The notes under the pieces are model-generated. The model saw only the letters and a list, made by a program, of their open reading frames with translations. It ran no database searches and was not told the DNA's origin. The translations under genes and the position numbers were made by a program. Below, one piece after another: positions 1 through 7,622 of a stretch of 64,000 nucleotides of DNA. Within the stretch, counting starts at the first letter, position 1, and each line of letters opens with the position of its first letter. Source of the stretch: Lysinimonas soli (lineage in GTDB: Bacteria; Actinomycetota; Actinomycetes; Actinomycetales; Microbacteriaceae); the NCBI RefSeq assembly GCF_042655435.1, contig NZ_JBHSMG010000001.1, positions 1 to 64,000 on the forward strand. Reading direction: 5' to 3'.

Positions 1-18
1 CGCATTACCGTGAGACAC
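1..18 (-). CDS. Transposase N-terminus (partial, runs off the window)
   Basis: Only six codons are inside the window: GTG start at 18, then S-H-G-N-A. The ribosome binding site AAGGAGG lies at 24-30 on the minus strand, five bases from the start. The beginning matches the usual M-S-H-x-N-A opening of IS481-family DDE transposases. Too short to be certain. Confidence 0.45.
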
Positions 19-79
19 GAGGACCTCCTTGGGTCAGAGCGAAGTGGTAGCAGCTCCACTCTGCCGAGGAGGTCCTCGT
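17..79 (-). promoter_or_regulatory. Hairpin that sequesters the transposase ribosome binding site
   Basis: A 13-base perfect inverted repeat (17-29 and 67-79) flanks an inner pair (43-47 and 56-60). On the minus-strand transcript the 3' arm contains the AAGGAGG site and the first two bases of the GTG start. A transcript entering from outside would fold and hide the start. Such inhibition of read-through transposase expression is established for elements such as IS10 and IS50; its use here is inferred. Confidence 0.45.
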
Positions 80-161
80 CACATCACGAAACCCAGATCA
101 AACAACGTCCCTGGGCACTACAGCTAGACCGGCATTCTCACGGTCAGTTGTGGAGGTAGTG

Positions 162-1406
162 GTGGGAAGCATCGAGGGATACGAATCTCGCAGTGGCCGT
201 CGGTACCGGGTTCGTTATCGCAAGCCCGACCGTAGCCAGACCGACAAACGTGGGTTCCGGTCTAAGCGGGAGGCAGAGCTCTTCCTCGCCTCGGTCGAGG
301 TCGCCAAGCAAACCGGCCGTTACATCGACCTGAGCCGGTCGCGGGTCACGATCGGCCAGTGGACGATTTCGTGGCTCGCCACGCGAACCGACCTTCGAGC
401 TTCGACCCTCGATCGTGTGAGCGGCGTCGTCCGCAACCACATCGTCCCGACGCTCGGCCCGATCCCTCTCGCTGACTTCGGCCGGCTCCGCGCCCAGCAG
501 TGGGCGTCGCAGCTGAGCGCGACGCAGAGCCCGGGATCCGTCCGCAAGATCGTCAACGTCTTGTCGAGCGCGCTGCAGCTCGCCGTTGACGACGGGCGCA
601 TCCCGGCGAACCCGGCGGCTCGACTCAAGCTCCCGAGGCAGATCAAGTCGCAGAAGCGCTTCCTCACCCACCAGCAGGTCGCCGAGCTTGCGGCGGCAGT
701 CGACGCGAAGGAAGCCGGCGACGGCTTCGGGCTCCTCGTCCTGGTTCTCGCGTACACGGGCTTGCGATGGGGAGAGTTGGCCGGCCTCCGGGTGCGCGAC
801 CTCGACTTCCGTCGAGGACGCCTCGAAGTGTCGAGCACCATGATCGAGGTCAACGGCTACATGGAGGAGTCGACGCCCAAGGACTACGAGGCGCGCAGCA
901 TCCCGGTTCCCGCTTTCGTCCTCAGCCAGCTCGCCGAGCATGTCGACGTAAAGACCCCGAGCGAGTTCGTCTTCGTCAGCTCGAAGGCCGGCGCAGTACT
1001 CCGCAACCGGACGTTCAGGCGTGGATGGTTCGACGAGGCCGCCACGAGCATCGGCGTTCCTGGCCTGACGCCGCACGAACTGCGCCACACGTGCGCGAGC
1101 CTCGCGGTCTCGGCCGGCGCCAACGTGAAGGCCCTTCAGCGGATGCTTGGACACAGTTCTGCCAAGGAAACCCTCGACACTTACAGCGACCTCTTCGACG
1201 ATGACTTGGATGCCGTTGCCACCGTTCTGAATGACATGGCGGCGGTTTCAGTTGTGGGCAAATCGTGGGCAAAACGGCCAGAGCGGGCCGTGCGGCAGTC
1301 GCTTCGTTCGAAGAAGCAGGCCTCTGACCGGCCATTCTCAACGAGCCCCGTGTCGGATTCGAACCGACGACCCCCGCTTTACAAGAGCGGTGCTCTGGCC
1401 AACTGA
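162..1406 (+). CDS. int: Tyrosine recombinase / integrase
   Basis: Site-specific recombinase of the phage integrase family, about 414 residues. The N-terminus (residues 1-60) is an arm-type DNA-binding domain rich in basic and aromatic residues, followed by a SAM-like core-binding domain. The catalytic domain shows the full set: Arg in YTGLRWGEL, HELRHT (HxxR), LGHSS (His) and the tyrosine in TYSDLF. The GTG at 162 is preferred over 150 because GGAGG sits five bases upstream. The gene ends inside the tRNA-Thr gene on the other strand: about the last 20 codons are antisense tRNA, and the stop comes from the tRNA D-arm. The IS-like end lies 40 bp upstream, so the native promoter may be displaced. 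It presumably integrates and excises the element to its left. Confidence 0.9.
   Translation: MGSIEGYESRSGRRYRVRYRKPDRSQTDKRGFRSKREAELFLASVEVAKQTGRYIDLSRSRVTIGQWTISWLATRTDLRASTLDRVSGVVRNHIVPTLGPIPLADFGRLRAQQWASQLSATQSPGSVRKIVNVLSSALQLAVDDGRIPANPAARLKLPRQIKSQKRFLTHQQVAELAAAVDAKEAGDGFGLLVLVLAYTGLRWGELAGLRVRDLDFRRGRLEVSSTMIEVNGYMEESTPKDYEARSIPVPAFVLSQLAEHVDVKTPSEFVFVSSKAGAVLRNRTFRRGWFDEAATSIGVPGLTPHELRHTCASLAVSAGANVKALQRMLGHSSAKETLDTYSDLFDDDLDAVATVLNDMAAVSVVGKSWAKRPERAVRQSLRSKKQASDRPFSTSPVSDSNRRPPLYKSGALAN
1344..1390. other. Inferred attachment site in the 3' half of tRNA-Thr
   Basis: The integrase gene runs straight into the 3' half of tRNA-Thr, the usual geometry when a tyrosine recombinase uses a tRNA 3' end as its crossover region. 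The element would lie to the left and the chromosome to the right. The other att copy is outside the window, so the exact core cannot be read. Confidence 0.45.
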
Positions 1407-1417
1407 GCTAACAGGGC
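1344..1417 (-). tRNA. tRNA-Thr (anticodon TGT)
   Basis: The minus strand folds as a normal tRNA: acceptor stem GCCCTGT with ACGGGGC, D-arm with TTAGCTCAGTTGG, anticodon loop CTTGTAA giving TGT, and T-arm with GGTTCGAATCC. CCA is not encoded. It remains intact although the integrase open reading frame runs through it on the other strand, as expected when an element restores the tRNA 3' end on integration. Confidence 0.92.
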
Positions 1418-1438
1418 GGGCCCCGGAATCCCGGGCTT

Positions 1439-1627
1439 TCAGACTACTTTGCCCCGCCTTCCGAGGAGAACCGCGATGCGATCAGGGGCGTAGCCGTTAA
1501 GACCGTAGGAGCCCAATCCGCCACCGGTGCTGACCGTCGCGGCCAGTTCGACGGAGGAGAGCCCGCCGAACGGCCCGAGGAGGATGGGGGACTCGATGCC
1601 GAGTCGACTGGCGGCTCGATGGGTCAT
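1439..1627 (-). pseudogene. Truncated nitronate monooxygenase (N-terminal stub)
   Basis: The 62-codon frame starts with ATG at 1627. From about residue 8 it reads like the N-terminus of nitronate monooxygenase (2-nitropropane dioxygenase family): an LGIESPILLGPFGG strand followed by LSSVELAA and a GGGLGSYG FMN-phosphate loop. After roughly 48 residues the similarity ends in unrelated codons, and the rest of the roughly 320-residue enzyme is absent. It lies between the tRNA-Thr/integrase junction and DUF488, so loss of the 3' part probably accompanied rearrangement at the element insertion point. Confidence 0.65.
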
Positions 1628-1699
1628 GCGTCCTCCGGCGATCGGCTGATTCCGCAGCGCCAGCAGGTGGCGGCATCGTTCTCGTTGAGGGCACCATGA

Positions 1700-2074
1700 C
1701 TAATCCGTCCGATCGCCGTGCGGCAGGAGGTAGTCGCGGAGCACCGCGGCGTGGTTCACGTGCGGGTCGCGTGCCGCGTACACCAAGGTCACCCGCGGAT
1801 GCTGCAGCAGCGATTCCCGCAACTGGTCGACGGCAGGATTGCCGTTCAGCTCGGCGCGATAGCGGCGGGCGAACTCATCCAGTTCGGCCGGGTCGTGTCC
1901 CCACCACGTGCGCAGTTGCGGACTCGGCGCGACATCCTTGAGCCAGGCGTCCAGCTCGGCACGGTCACGGGAGACCCCGCGCGGCCAGAGCCGGTCGACG
2001 AGTACCCGGTACCCGTCGTCCGGCGACGGCGGGTCGTAGGCCCGCTTGATCAGGACTTCCCCCACCTTCGCCAC
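1700..2074 (-). CDS. DUF488 family protein
   Basis: A 124-residue soluble protein of the DUF488 (YeaO-like) family, recognised by VLIKRAYDPP near the start, then RVLVDRLWPRG, and WWGHDP and FARRYRAEL in the middle. Function is not established. It follows the SufR-like regulator gene on the same strand with a 30-base gap, so the two probably form one transcript, and the nitronate monooxygenase stub lies downstream in the same direction. The start is ATG at 2074. Confidence 0.85.
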   Translation of the reverse strand: MAKVGEVLIKRAYDPPSPDDGYRVLVDRLWPRGVSRDRAELDAWLKDVAPSPQLRTWWGHDPAELDEFARRYRAELNGNPAVDQLRESLLQHPRVTLVYAARDPHVNHAAVLRDYLLPHGDRTD

Positions 2075-2104
2075 CTCCTGGTGATAAACCGGACAATACT
2101 CCTG

Positions 2105-2758
2105 TTAAGTGATCGGCGGTCCGACGGATGCCGGGTGTGCGTGCAGCGCGACCATGCAGAGTTCCGGCTCGACGAACGGGAGGAGCCGGACATCGGACGC
2201 AGCGCCGGCGAGCTGTTCGATGAGGCCGCGGTGGACAGCGCACACGACTTCGGGATGTTCGCGGGCCGCATCGCGGAACGGGCAGGCTCGCAGCATGATC
2301 GCGTCGGAGTCCGCGGCGGTTTCGGGTTCGAATCCGAGTCGTTCGAACACCTCGACCAGCCCCGGCACCGGGTCGTCCGGGTCGGGCAGTGCGAAGGCCT
2401 CGGCCCAGCGCCGCCCCGCGCGGGACGCGTCGGACTCGGCCTCGTCCTCGAGCGCCAGGGCCGCCGCGAGGACGTGGATGAGCTGCTCGCGGGCATCCTC
2501 GTCACGCACTCGGCCGGCGGGGGCGTAGAGCAGGCGGGGACGACCGCGGCGCTTCTCCACCCCGACCCGGCGTTGCGCGAGGCCCGCCGCAGCGAGCTGG
2601 TCGAGGTGGAAGCGGGCGGTAGTCACATGCAGCCCGAGACGGTCGGCGACGGCGGATGCGTCCAGCGGCTCGGACGAGGCGAGGAGGGAATCCAGAACCT
2701 GCCGGCGGCTGGTCGATGCCAGCGCGGCGTGGTATTCCTCGCTGCGGTCGATCATCAC
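2105..2758 (-). CDS. SufR-like winged-helix transcriptional regulator
   Basis: 217 residues. The N-terminal winged helix (about 15-85) contains the helix-turn-helix ASAVADRLGLHVTTARFHLDQL. The C-terminal part carries three cysteines in CPF, VVCAVH and ELCMVAL, the spacing seen in COG2345/SufR-type regulators that hold an iron-sulphur cluster. It is divergent from the cupin gene across a 45-bp AT-richer gap, and upstream of DUF488. A redox or NO-responsive repressor of both neighbours is plausible but inferred. A fourth ligand usual in SufR is not obvious. Confidence 0.75.
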   Translation of the reverse strand: MMIDRSEEYHAALASTSRRQVLDSLLASSEPLDASAVADRLGLHVTTARFHLDQLAAAGLAQRRVGVEKRRGRPRLLYAPAGRVRDEDAREQLIHVLAAALALEDEAESDASRAGRRWAEAFALPDPDDPVPGLVEVFERLGFEPETAADSDAIMLRACPFRDAAREHPEVVCAVHRGLIEQLAGAASDVRLLPFVEPELCMVALHAHPASVGPPIT

Positions 2759-2803
2759 GCGCCGACTCTACTCGAATAAACAGGATGATGATACTTTCTA
2801 TGC

Positions 2804-3184
2804 ATGGACGACGCCACCGTGAATCCGGGCTACGAGGTGCTGATCGCGGACGCGGAGGCACTGCTGCGTGCCCTGCCGATCGAATCGGGGCGGGTGCGAT
2901 CGCATCGGCTGTTCAAGTCCGCGGCGGTCACCGTGCTGGGGGTGGCGATCGATGGCGGTGCCGTCATGCACGAGCATGTCGTGGCGGTGCCGATCCTCAT
3001 CCAGGTCGTCGAGGGCCGGGTCGCGCTCGAACTGCAGCAGCAACGGATCGAGCTGTCTGCCGGTGCCATCGTCCACGTCGACGGCAATGTTCGGCACGAG
3101 GTCGAGGGGCTGGAGCCCACCCGGTTCCTGCTCCTGTTGTTGGGAGGATCGGCGGACGCGTCGCATCCCTCGGGAACCGAGTGA
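2804..3184 (+). CDS. Cupin-domain protein
   Basis: 126 residues, single cupin fold at about 40-115. Motif 1 is seen in VMHEHVVAVPILIQVVEG and motif 2 around ELSAGAIVHVDGNVRHEVEG, including His residues that could bind a metal. It is transcribed away from the SufR-like regulator, with only 45 bp between the two starts, so the regulator may control it. Substrate or partner is unknown; cupins of this size are often small sensors or metal-dependent enzymes. Confidence 0.75.
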   Translation: MDDATVNPGYEVLIADAEALLRALPIESGRVRSHRLFKSAAVTVLGVAIDGGAVMHEHVVAVPILIQVVEGRVALELQQQRIELSAGAIVHVDGNVRHEVEGLEPTRFLLLLLGGSADASHPSGTE

Positions 3185-3253
3185 CAGCCGACCGCGCCAC
3201 GACCACCGCACATCGGGGACGGCACACGCGACCCGCGCGCTAGCGTTGCGGTG

Positions 3254-4327
3254 ATGCCCACTCCCGCCGATGACCTTCCGCCGGTGGTGGAGACGCAGCC
3301 CAAACCCGACGGGGATGCGGCAGAGGACTCCGCGCTCGTCCCGGTCGAGGCCGCCGCGCATCCGCTGCGCACCGCGCTCCTGCTGCTGGCGGCGTTCGGC
3401 ACGGGGGTGCTGGTCGCCCTGCAGTCACGCATCAACGGCGAGCTCGGGCAGCGGCTCGGAGACGGCTTCGTATCTGCGCTCATCTCCTTCGGGTCGGGCC
3501 TCGTCATCCTCGCCGTTGCGAGCCTGTTCTGGCGGCCGGGCCGCCGGGGCATCGTGCGGGTCGCGACCGCGGTGCGGACCCGTCGGATCCCCTGGTGGTA
3601 CGTGGTCGGTGGCTCAGCCGGTGCGTTCTTCGTGCTCTCGCAGTCGCTCGTCGTCGGGCTGGTCGGCGTCGCCCTGTTCACGGTCGGGGTGGTGGCGGGG
3701 CAGACCGTCAGCTCGCTGCTCGTCGACCGGCGCGGCCTGGGAACCGCGCGGCCGAAGCCGGTGACCCCGCAGCGCCTGCTCGGCGCGGTGCTCGCGCTCG
3801 TCGCCGTCGTGCTCGCGGCCTCGTCGGAGTTGCGTCCCGGCATCCCGCTGTGGGTTCTGCTCGTGCCGTTCGGCGCGGGGCTCGCCGTCGGTTGGCAGCA
3901 GGCGGTCAACGGCCAGGTCAAGGCGGTCGCCGGCTCGGCCTTCACCGCGACCTTCGGCAACTTCCTGGTCGGCGCGATCGTCCTGCTGGTCGCGGCCGTC
4001 ATCCACACCGCGATCGTCGGATGGCCCACCCACTTCCCGGTGACGCCCTGGCTCTACCTGGGCGGCACGGTCGGCACGGTCTTCATCGCCGGGCAGGCGG
4101 CCATCGTCCGCAGCACCGGGGTGCTGCTCATGGGCCTCGCGGTGCTCTCGGGTCAGTTGGTGACGGCGGTGCTCTTCGACCTGCTGGCGCCGGTGCAGTC
4201 GCATGCGGTCGCGCCGGTCACGATCGCGGGGGCGGCCCTGACCCTGCTGGCCGTCGTGATCGCGGCGATCCCGCGCCGCCGTCGCAGCGCGCCGTTCACA
4301 ACGAGCTCAGGTGATCCCGCGCCTTGA
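3254..4327 (+). CDS. DMT-family membrane transporter (YdcZ/DUF606 type)
   Basis: About 357 residues with ten hydrophobic segments starting near residue 42, after a hydrophilic N-terminal tail. The opening GTGVLVALQSRINGELGQ and the duplicated five-helix halves match the YdcZ (DUF606) branch of the drug/metabolite transporter superfamily. Such proteins are inner-membrane carriers of unknown or small-molecule substrate. ATG at 3254 is chosen; the GTG one codon earlier is possible. Its 3' end overlaps the convergent nitroreductase gene by 32 bp. Confidence 0.8.
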   Translation: MPTPADDLPPVVETQPKPDGDAAEDSALVPVEAAAHPLRTALLLLAAFGTGVLVALQSRINGELGQRLGDGFVSALISFGSGLVILAVASLFWRPGRRGIVRVATAVRTRRIPWWYVVGGSAGAFFVLSQSLVVGLVGVALFTVGVVAGQTVSSLLVDRRGLGTARPKPVTPQRLLGAVLALVAVVLAASSELRPGIPLWVLLVPFGAGLAVGWQQAVNGQVKAVAGSAFTATFGNFLVGAIVLLVAAVIHTAIVGWPTHFPVTPWLYLGGTVGTVFIAGQAAIVRSTGVLLMGLAVLSGQLVTAVLFDLLAPVQSHAVAPVTIAGAALTLLAVVIAAIPRRRRSAPFTTSSGDPAP

Positions 4328-4853
4328 CCGGTTCGCGGCGTCCGCTCTTGCCGTCGGGCTTGGCCCCCACGTAGAGCCAGCCCATCAGCCGCTCGCCGGG
4401 AGCCAGCTCGTGCGCCCGCGCGACGGCATCCGACCGCAGCTGCAGCCCCGTGCGCCACATGACGCCCCAGCCGGCCTCGTCGAGCAGCAGGCTCAGGGCG
4501 TGGGCGACACCGGATGCCGCGGCCTCCTGCTCCCACTCCGGCACCTTGATGCTCGGCTTCGGCGAGAACACGATCGCGAGCAGCAGCGGAGCCCGCAGCG
4601 GCTTGGCGGCCAGCTTCTCGGCGGCCGGCCCGGTCAGTCCCGAGGCCTCGGCGATCGCCGCACCGACCCGCTCGCGCGCCGGGCCGCGCACCGCGATGAT
4701 CCGCCACGGGCGCAGCGAGGCGTGGTCGGCGAGCGATCCGGCGCTCGCGATCAGCGGCAGCAACTCGCGGGTGGTCGGTGCCGCATCCCCGACCGCGGGA
4801 TACGAGCGGCGTGCGCGCAGAGCCGCCGCGACCGGACCGCGGGGCGAGGTCAC
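4296..4853 (-). CDS. Nitroreductase family protein
   Basis: 185 residues, shorter than typical FMN nitroreductases of about 200-220. It shows the family pattern: RRSYPAV near the N-terminus, SLRPWRIIAVRG for flavin contact, and EAGWGVMWRTG followed by GERLMGWLYVG near the C-terminus. It likely reduces nitro or quinone substrates with NAD(P)H in the cytoplasm. The start is GTG at 4853. It is 30 bp downstream of msrB on the same strand, which suggests a small redox/repair operon. Confidence 0.82.
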   Translation of the reverse strand: MTSPRGPVAAALRARRSYPAVGDAAPTTRELLPLIASAGSLADHASLRPWRIIAVRGPARERVGAAIAEASGLTGPAAEKLAAKPLRAPLLLAIVFSPKPSIKVPEWEQEAAASGVAHALSLLLDEAGWGVMWRTGLQLRSDAVARAHELAPGERLMGWLYVGAKPDGKSGRREPVKARDHLSSL

Positions 4854-4883
4854 CTGCAGACGCCGGTCACTCGCGGGCGCTCG

Positions 4884-5348
4884 TCATTCGGCCGCGGCAT
4901 CCTGCTGAAACCCCAGCGACAGCGAGTTCATGCAGTAGCGCAGGCCGGTGGGCGTGCCGAAGCCGTCGTCGAACACGTGGCCGAGGTGCGAGCCGCAGTT
5001 CGCGCAGCGCACCTCGGTGCGCACCACCCCGAGCGAACGGTCCTCGATGAGCTCGACGGCATCCGGGTTCACCGAGTCGTAGAAGCTCGGCCAGCCGCAG
5101 CCGGAGTCGAACTTCGTGCCGCTCTTGAACAGCTCGGCCCCGCAGGCCGCACAGGTATAGAGGCCGGCGCGGCTCTCGTCGAGCAGTTCCCCGGTCCAGG
5201 CGCGTTCGGTCGCCGAACGGCGCAGCACCTCGAAGCGTTCGGGGCCGAGCTCGGCCTGCCACTCGGCATCGGTCTTCTCGACCGCGTAGTGCGAGGCGGC
5301 CGGGCTGCCGGGACCGGCCTCGGCCGGCGGGGTGGCGGGGGTGCTCAT
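4884..5348 (-). CDS. msrB: Peptide-methionine (R)-S-oxide reductase MsrB
   Basis: 154 residues. It reduces methionine-R-sulphoxide in proteins. The zinc site is two CxxC pairs (TCAACG and RCANCG), the core is SGCGWPSFYDS, and the catalytic cysteine lies in LRYCMNS near the C-terminus, the canonical RYCxNS motif. An extra 20-residue Pro/Ala-rich N-terminal tail precedes the domain. ATG at 5348 is preceded by GGAGATCCTC. The nitroreductase follows immediately, an oxidative-stress context. Confidence 0.95.
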   Translation of the reverse strand: MSTPATPPAEAGPGSPAASHYAVEKTDAEWQAELGPERFEVLRRSATERAWTGELLDESRAGLYTCAACGAELFKSGTKFDSGCGWPSFYDSVNPDAVELIEDRSLGVVRTEVRCANCGSHLGHVFDDGFGTPTGLRYCMNSLSLGFQQDAAAE

Positions 5349-5447
5349 GAGGATCTCCGTTCGGGAGGATGTCGTGTTCCCCTATTCAACCCGAGTCGCG
5401 TCGCGAACGTTCCCACGCGGGTCGCCGCGACCGGGGAGGATGGCCCC

Positions 5448-6452
5448 ATGAGCGCAACAGCGGACTGGTACCGACGTGCCGCCGTCGAACTCGCCGTCAC
5501 CTCGGAGCGTCAGGTCGACTGGGCGCTGGGTGTCACGGGCGACCCCGAACTGCTCGCGCTCATCGAGGCGCTGCCGCGCGAGCACCGGCAGCCCTCGCTG
5601 CTGTTCGCGGCGGCGGCGTGGTGCGGCGCACCCGCCGCCGACTATCCGCGATGGCGCGACTGGGTCGTGGCTCATTGGGACGACGTCGCGGATGTCGCAC
5701 GCACCCGTCGCACGCAGACCAACGAGGTCGGCCGCTGCATCCCGCTGCTGGTCGCGCTCGACCGCATCCCGGGGCCGATCGCCCTGCTCGAGCTCGGTGC
5801 GGCGGCGGGGCTCTGCCTCGCCCTCGACCGCTACTCCTACCGCTTCGACGACGACCCGCCGCTCGGGTCGGGCGAGCCCCTGCTCGCGACCACAACGACG
5901 GGCGTCGGCACCGCCCCGACCCGGATGCCCGAGATCGTCTGGCGCCGCGGTATCGACCTCCATCCGCTGTCGCCGACCGCGCCCGACGATCGGCGCTGGC
6001 TCGAGGCCCTGCTCCCGCCGGACCGTCCCGCTCGCCTCGCCCGGCTGCGCGCCGCGCTCGCGGCGGTGGCCGACGATCCTCCGCTCGTGGTGGCGGGCGA
6101 TGCGCTGAGCGCCCTGCCCTCCGTCGCGGCGGTCGCGGCGGAGGAAGCCCCGGGGGCGAGCCTGGTCGTCGCCTCGCTCGGCACCCTGGTCTACCTTCCC
6201 CCGGCGGATCGCGCGGCGCTGGCCCCTGCGGTCCGGGAAGCGGGCGGGCGACTGGTCACCTTCGAAGCGGCGGGCGCCCTGCCCGGGGTGCTTGAGCGGA
6301 TGCGCGGGCTGAGCGCGCCGCATCCGACCCCGTTCGTCCTGGCCCTCGACGGCGAGCCACTCGCCCACGCCGCGGCGCACGGCGACCGGATCTCGTGGTT
6401 GTCTCAGATCGGCCCCGCGGGGCAACCGGAACTCCCAGCCACGGGCACCTAG
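5448..6452 (+). CDS. DUF2332 family protein
   Basis: 334 residues, start ATG at 5448 with GGGGAGGA upstream. It has the DUF2332 layout found in actinobacteria: ADWYRRAAVELA at the start, TQTNEVGRCIPLLVAL and LLELGAAAGLCLALDRYSY in the middle. The last resembles an S-adenosylmethionine-binding glycine loop. WRRGIDLHPLSP and VVASLGTLVYL follow. A methyltransferase-like fold is suggested by these motifs, but the activity is unknown. The upstream part of the open frame (4311-5447) is a GC-rich shadow of msrB and nitroreductase. Confidence 0.85.
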   Translation: MSATADWYRRAAVELAVTSERQVDWALGVTGDPELLALIEALPREHRQPSLLFAAAAWCGAPAADYPRWRDWVVAHWDDVADVARTRRTQTNEVGRCIPLLVALDRIPGPIALLELGAAAGLCLALDRYSYRFDDDPPLGSGEPLLATTTTGVGTAPTRMPEIVWRRGIDLHPLSPTAPDDRRWLEALLPPDRPARLARLRAALAAVADDPPLVVAGDALSALPSVAAVAAEEAPGASLVVASLGTLVYLPPADRAALAPAVREAGGRLVTFEAAGALPGVLERMRGLSAPHPTPFVLALDGEPLAHAAAHGDRISWLSQIGPAGQPELPATGT

Positions 6453-6523
6453 GATCGGCGGGACGCCGGAAGACCGGTGGGATGCGCCGGCTCGGCGCTC
6501 AACGGAAACGACGGAGGTGACCC

Positions 6524-6826
6524 GTGTCGGCTGTGCAGCACCACGTGGACGCCCCGCTCGACGAGCTCGAACTGCGCGTGCTCGACTTCGAGCGCGCCTG
6601 GGCCTCCCGTGTCGGCGCCAAGGAGGCCGCGATCCGCGCGGAGTTCGGCCTTCCCGCCGCCCGGTACTATCAGATGCTGTACGCGCTGATCGATTCGCCC
6701 GCCGCGCTGCAGCAGGATCCTCTGCTCGTGCGTCGTCTGCAGCGTCTGCGTGACGCTCGCGCGCGATCCCGTGCCGCTCGAACCTTCCGCTCCGACACCG
6801 CGACGACTCAGGACACGACCGACTAG
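6524..6826 (+). CDS. DUF3263 family protein
   Basis: 100 residues, GTG start at 6524 behind GGAGGTGACCC. It has a compact helical core typical of DUF3263: ILDFER-like LRVLDFERAW, then EAAIRAEFGLPAARYYQMLYALID, which looks like a helix-turn-helix, and ending in basic RRLQRLRDARARSRA. The function is unknown but it is conserved next to the LytR C-terminal protein in many actinobacteria, as here, where the two genes abut with no gap. Probably a small DNA-binding protein. Confidence 0.85.
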   Translation: MSAVQHHVDAPLDELELRVLDFERAWASRVGAKEAAIRAEFGLPAARYYQMLYALIDSPAALQQDPLLVRRLQRLRDARARSRAARTFRSDTATTQDTTD

Positions 6827-7393
6827 ATGGCCAGTTTTCCTCCCGATCAGTTCGACGAGATCCCCGGCGACCTCGCGCGCGTCGGCGCACATCGCGCCCC
6901 GCCCAAGGCCGGCCGCGGCTGGATCCGCGTCGGCTGGGCGGCGCTCGCCACGGTCGTGCTCGTCGTGGTCGGCCTCTTCGTGCTGTCGCGCCTGTACCCG
7001 GCGTTCAAGCTCGACCTTCCATTCGCCGGAACGTCGGCATCGGCCACCCCGACGCCCACGCCGAGCAAGACGGCCGATGCGGTGACCGACCCGACGAAGG
7101 TCGACCCCAAGCTCAAGCTGTCGATCTCGGTGCTCAACGGCTCGCCGACCGACGGTCTGCAGAACAAGGCCGGCGACGTCATCAAGGCGGCCGGCTGGCC
7201 GGATCCGGCGCGTGCCGACGCGTCGACCCGCGCCGAGAAGACGACGGTGGTCTACTACCGCTCCGCCGATTTCGAAGGCATCGCGCGCGGACTCGCCCAG
7301 TTGATCGGCGCCAAGCAGGTGCAGTTGTCGGATGCCTACCTCGGCGCGCCCGTGACGATCGTCCTCGGGTCCGACTACAAGCCCGCCGGCTGA
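6827..7393 (+). CDS. LytR C-terminal domain membrane-anchored protein
   Basis: 188 residues. A cytoplasmic N-terminal stretch of about 40 residues precedes one membrane segment (about 42-65, VVLVVVGLFVLSRLY), a Thr/Pro-rich linker, and a LytR_C domain (about 100-185, LSISVLNGSPTDGLQNKAGD and VVYYRSADFEGIARGLA). The domain would sit outside the membrane and is linked to cell-wall biology. It directly follows DUF3263, so the two are surely co-transcribed. Confidence 0.85.
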   Translation: MASFPPDQFDEIPGDLARVGAHRAPPKAGRGWIRVGWAALATVVLVVVGLFVLSRLYPAFKLDLPFAGTSASATPTPTPSKTADAVTDPTKVDPKLKLSISVLNGSPTDGLQNKAGDVIKAAGWPDPARADASTRAEKTTVVYYRSADFEGIARGLAQLIGAKQVQLSDAYLGAPVTIVLGSDYKPAG

Positions 7394-7622
7394 CCCCGCG
7401 TCCGTCGTCCCCCTCGGTCGCCGGGCCGCCGCCAGGACGCCCGCCGTTCCGCACCCCTCATGGCCCCCGAAAAGACGAACGTGTTACGCCCGCGTTTAAT
7501 CTTTGTTGAAAGGCCGTCATCTGCCGCTCTGAGCGTGGCCTGGCGACGTTTTCGGGCTTTTCGCGACAGTACGATCGCGTCAGTCGTTTGCGCGACGGGT
7601 CGACACAGCGAGGAGCAACACC
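7394..7622 (+). promoter_or_regulatory. Long leader/promoter region of the cold-shock gene
   Basis: 229 bp without a gene. It contains an AT-richer patch (7490-7580) with possible -35 and -10 elements ending in TACGAT near 7569, and a ribosome binding site GAGGAG ten bases before the cspA start. Long untranslated leaders are usual for cold-shock genes and often fold into temperature-sensitive structures; no specific fold was established here. Confidence 0.35.

Larger units (their letters stand above)
1..122 (-). mobile_element. Partial insertion sequence, IS481-like left end
   Basis: Read on the minus strand, this stretch starts with TGTAGTGCCCAGGGACG (from 122 down), which looks like an IS481-type terminal repeat. 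It then runs through a leader to a strong ribosome binding site (AAGGAGG) and a GTG start at 18 whose first codons read V-S-H-G-N-A, as in many actinobacterial IS481 transposases. A CTAG tetranucleotide lies just outside the end (124-127), a target reported for some members of this family. The rest of the element is outside the window. Family assignment is from memory of the terminal pattern and six codons only. Confidence 0.5.

Noticed and set aside
4311..5447. N-terminal 379 codons of the 713-codon frame ending at 6452
   Set aside because: This part lies opposite nitroreductase and msrB and has Arg/Ala-rich shadow composition; DUF2332 starts at 5448 with a good ribosome binding site.
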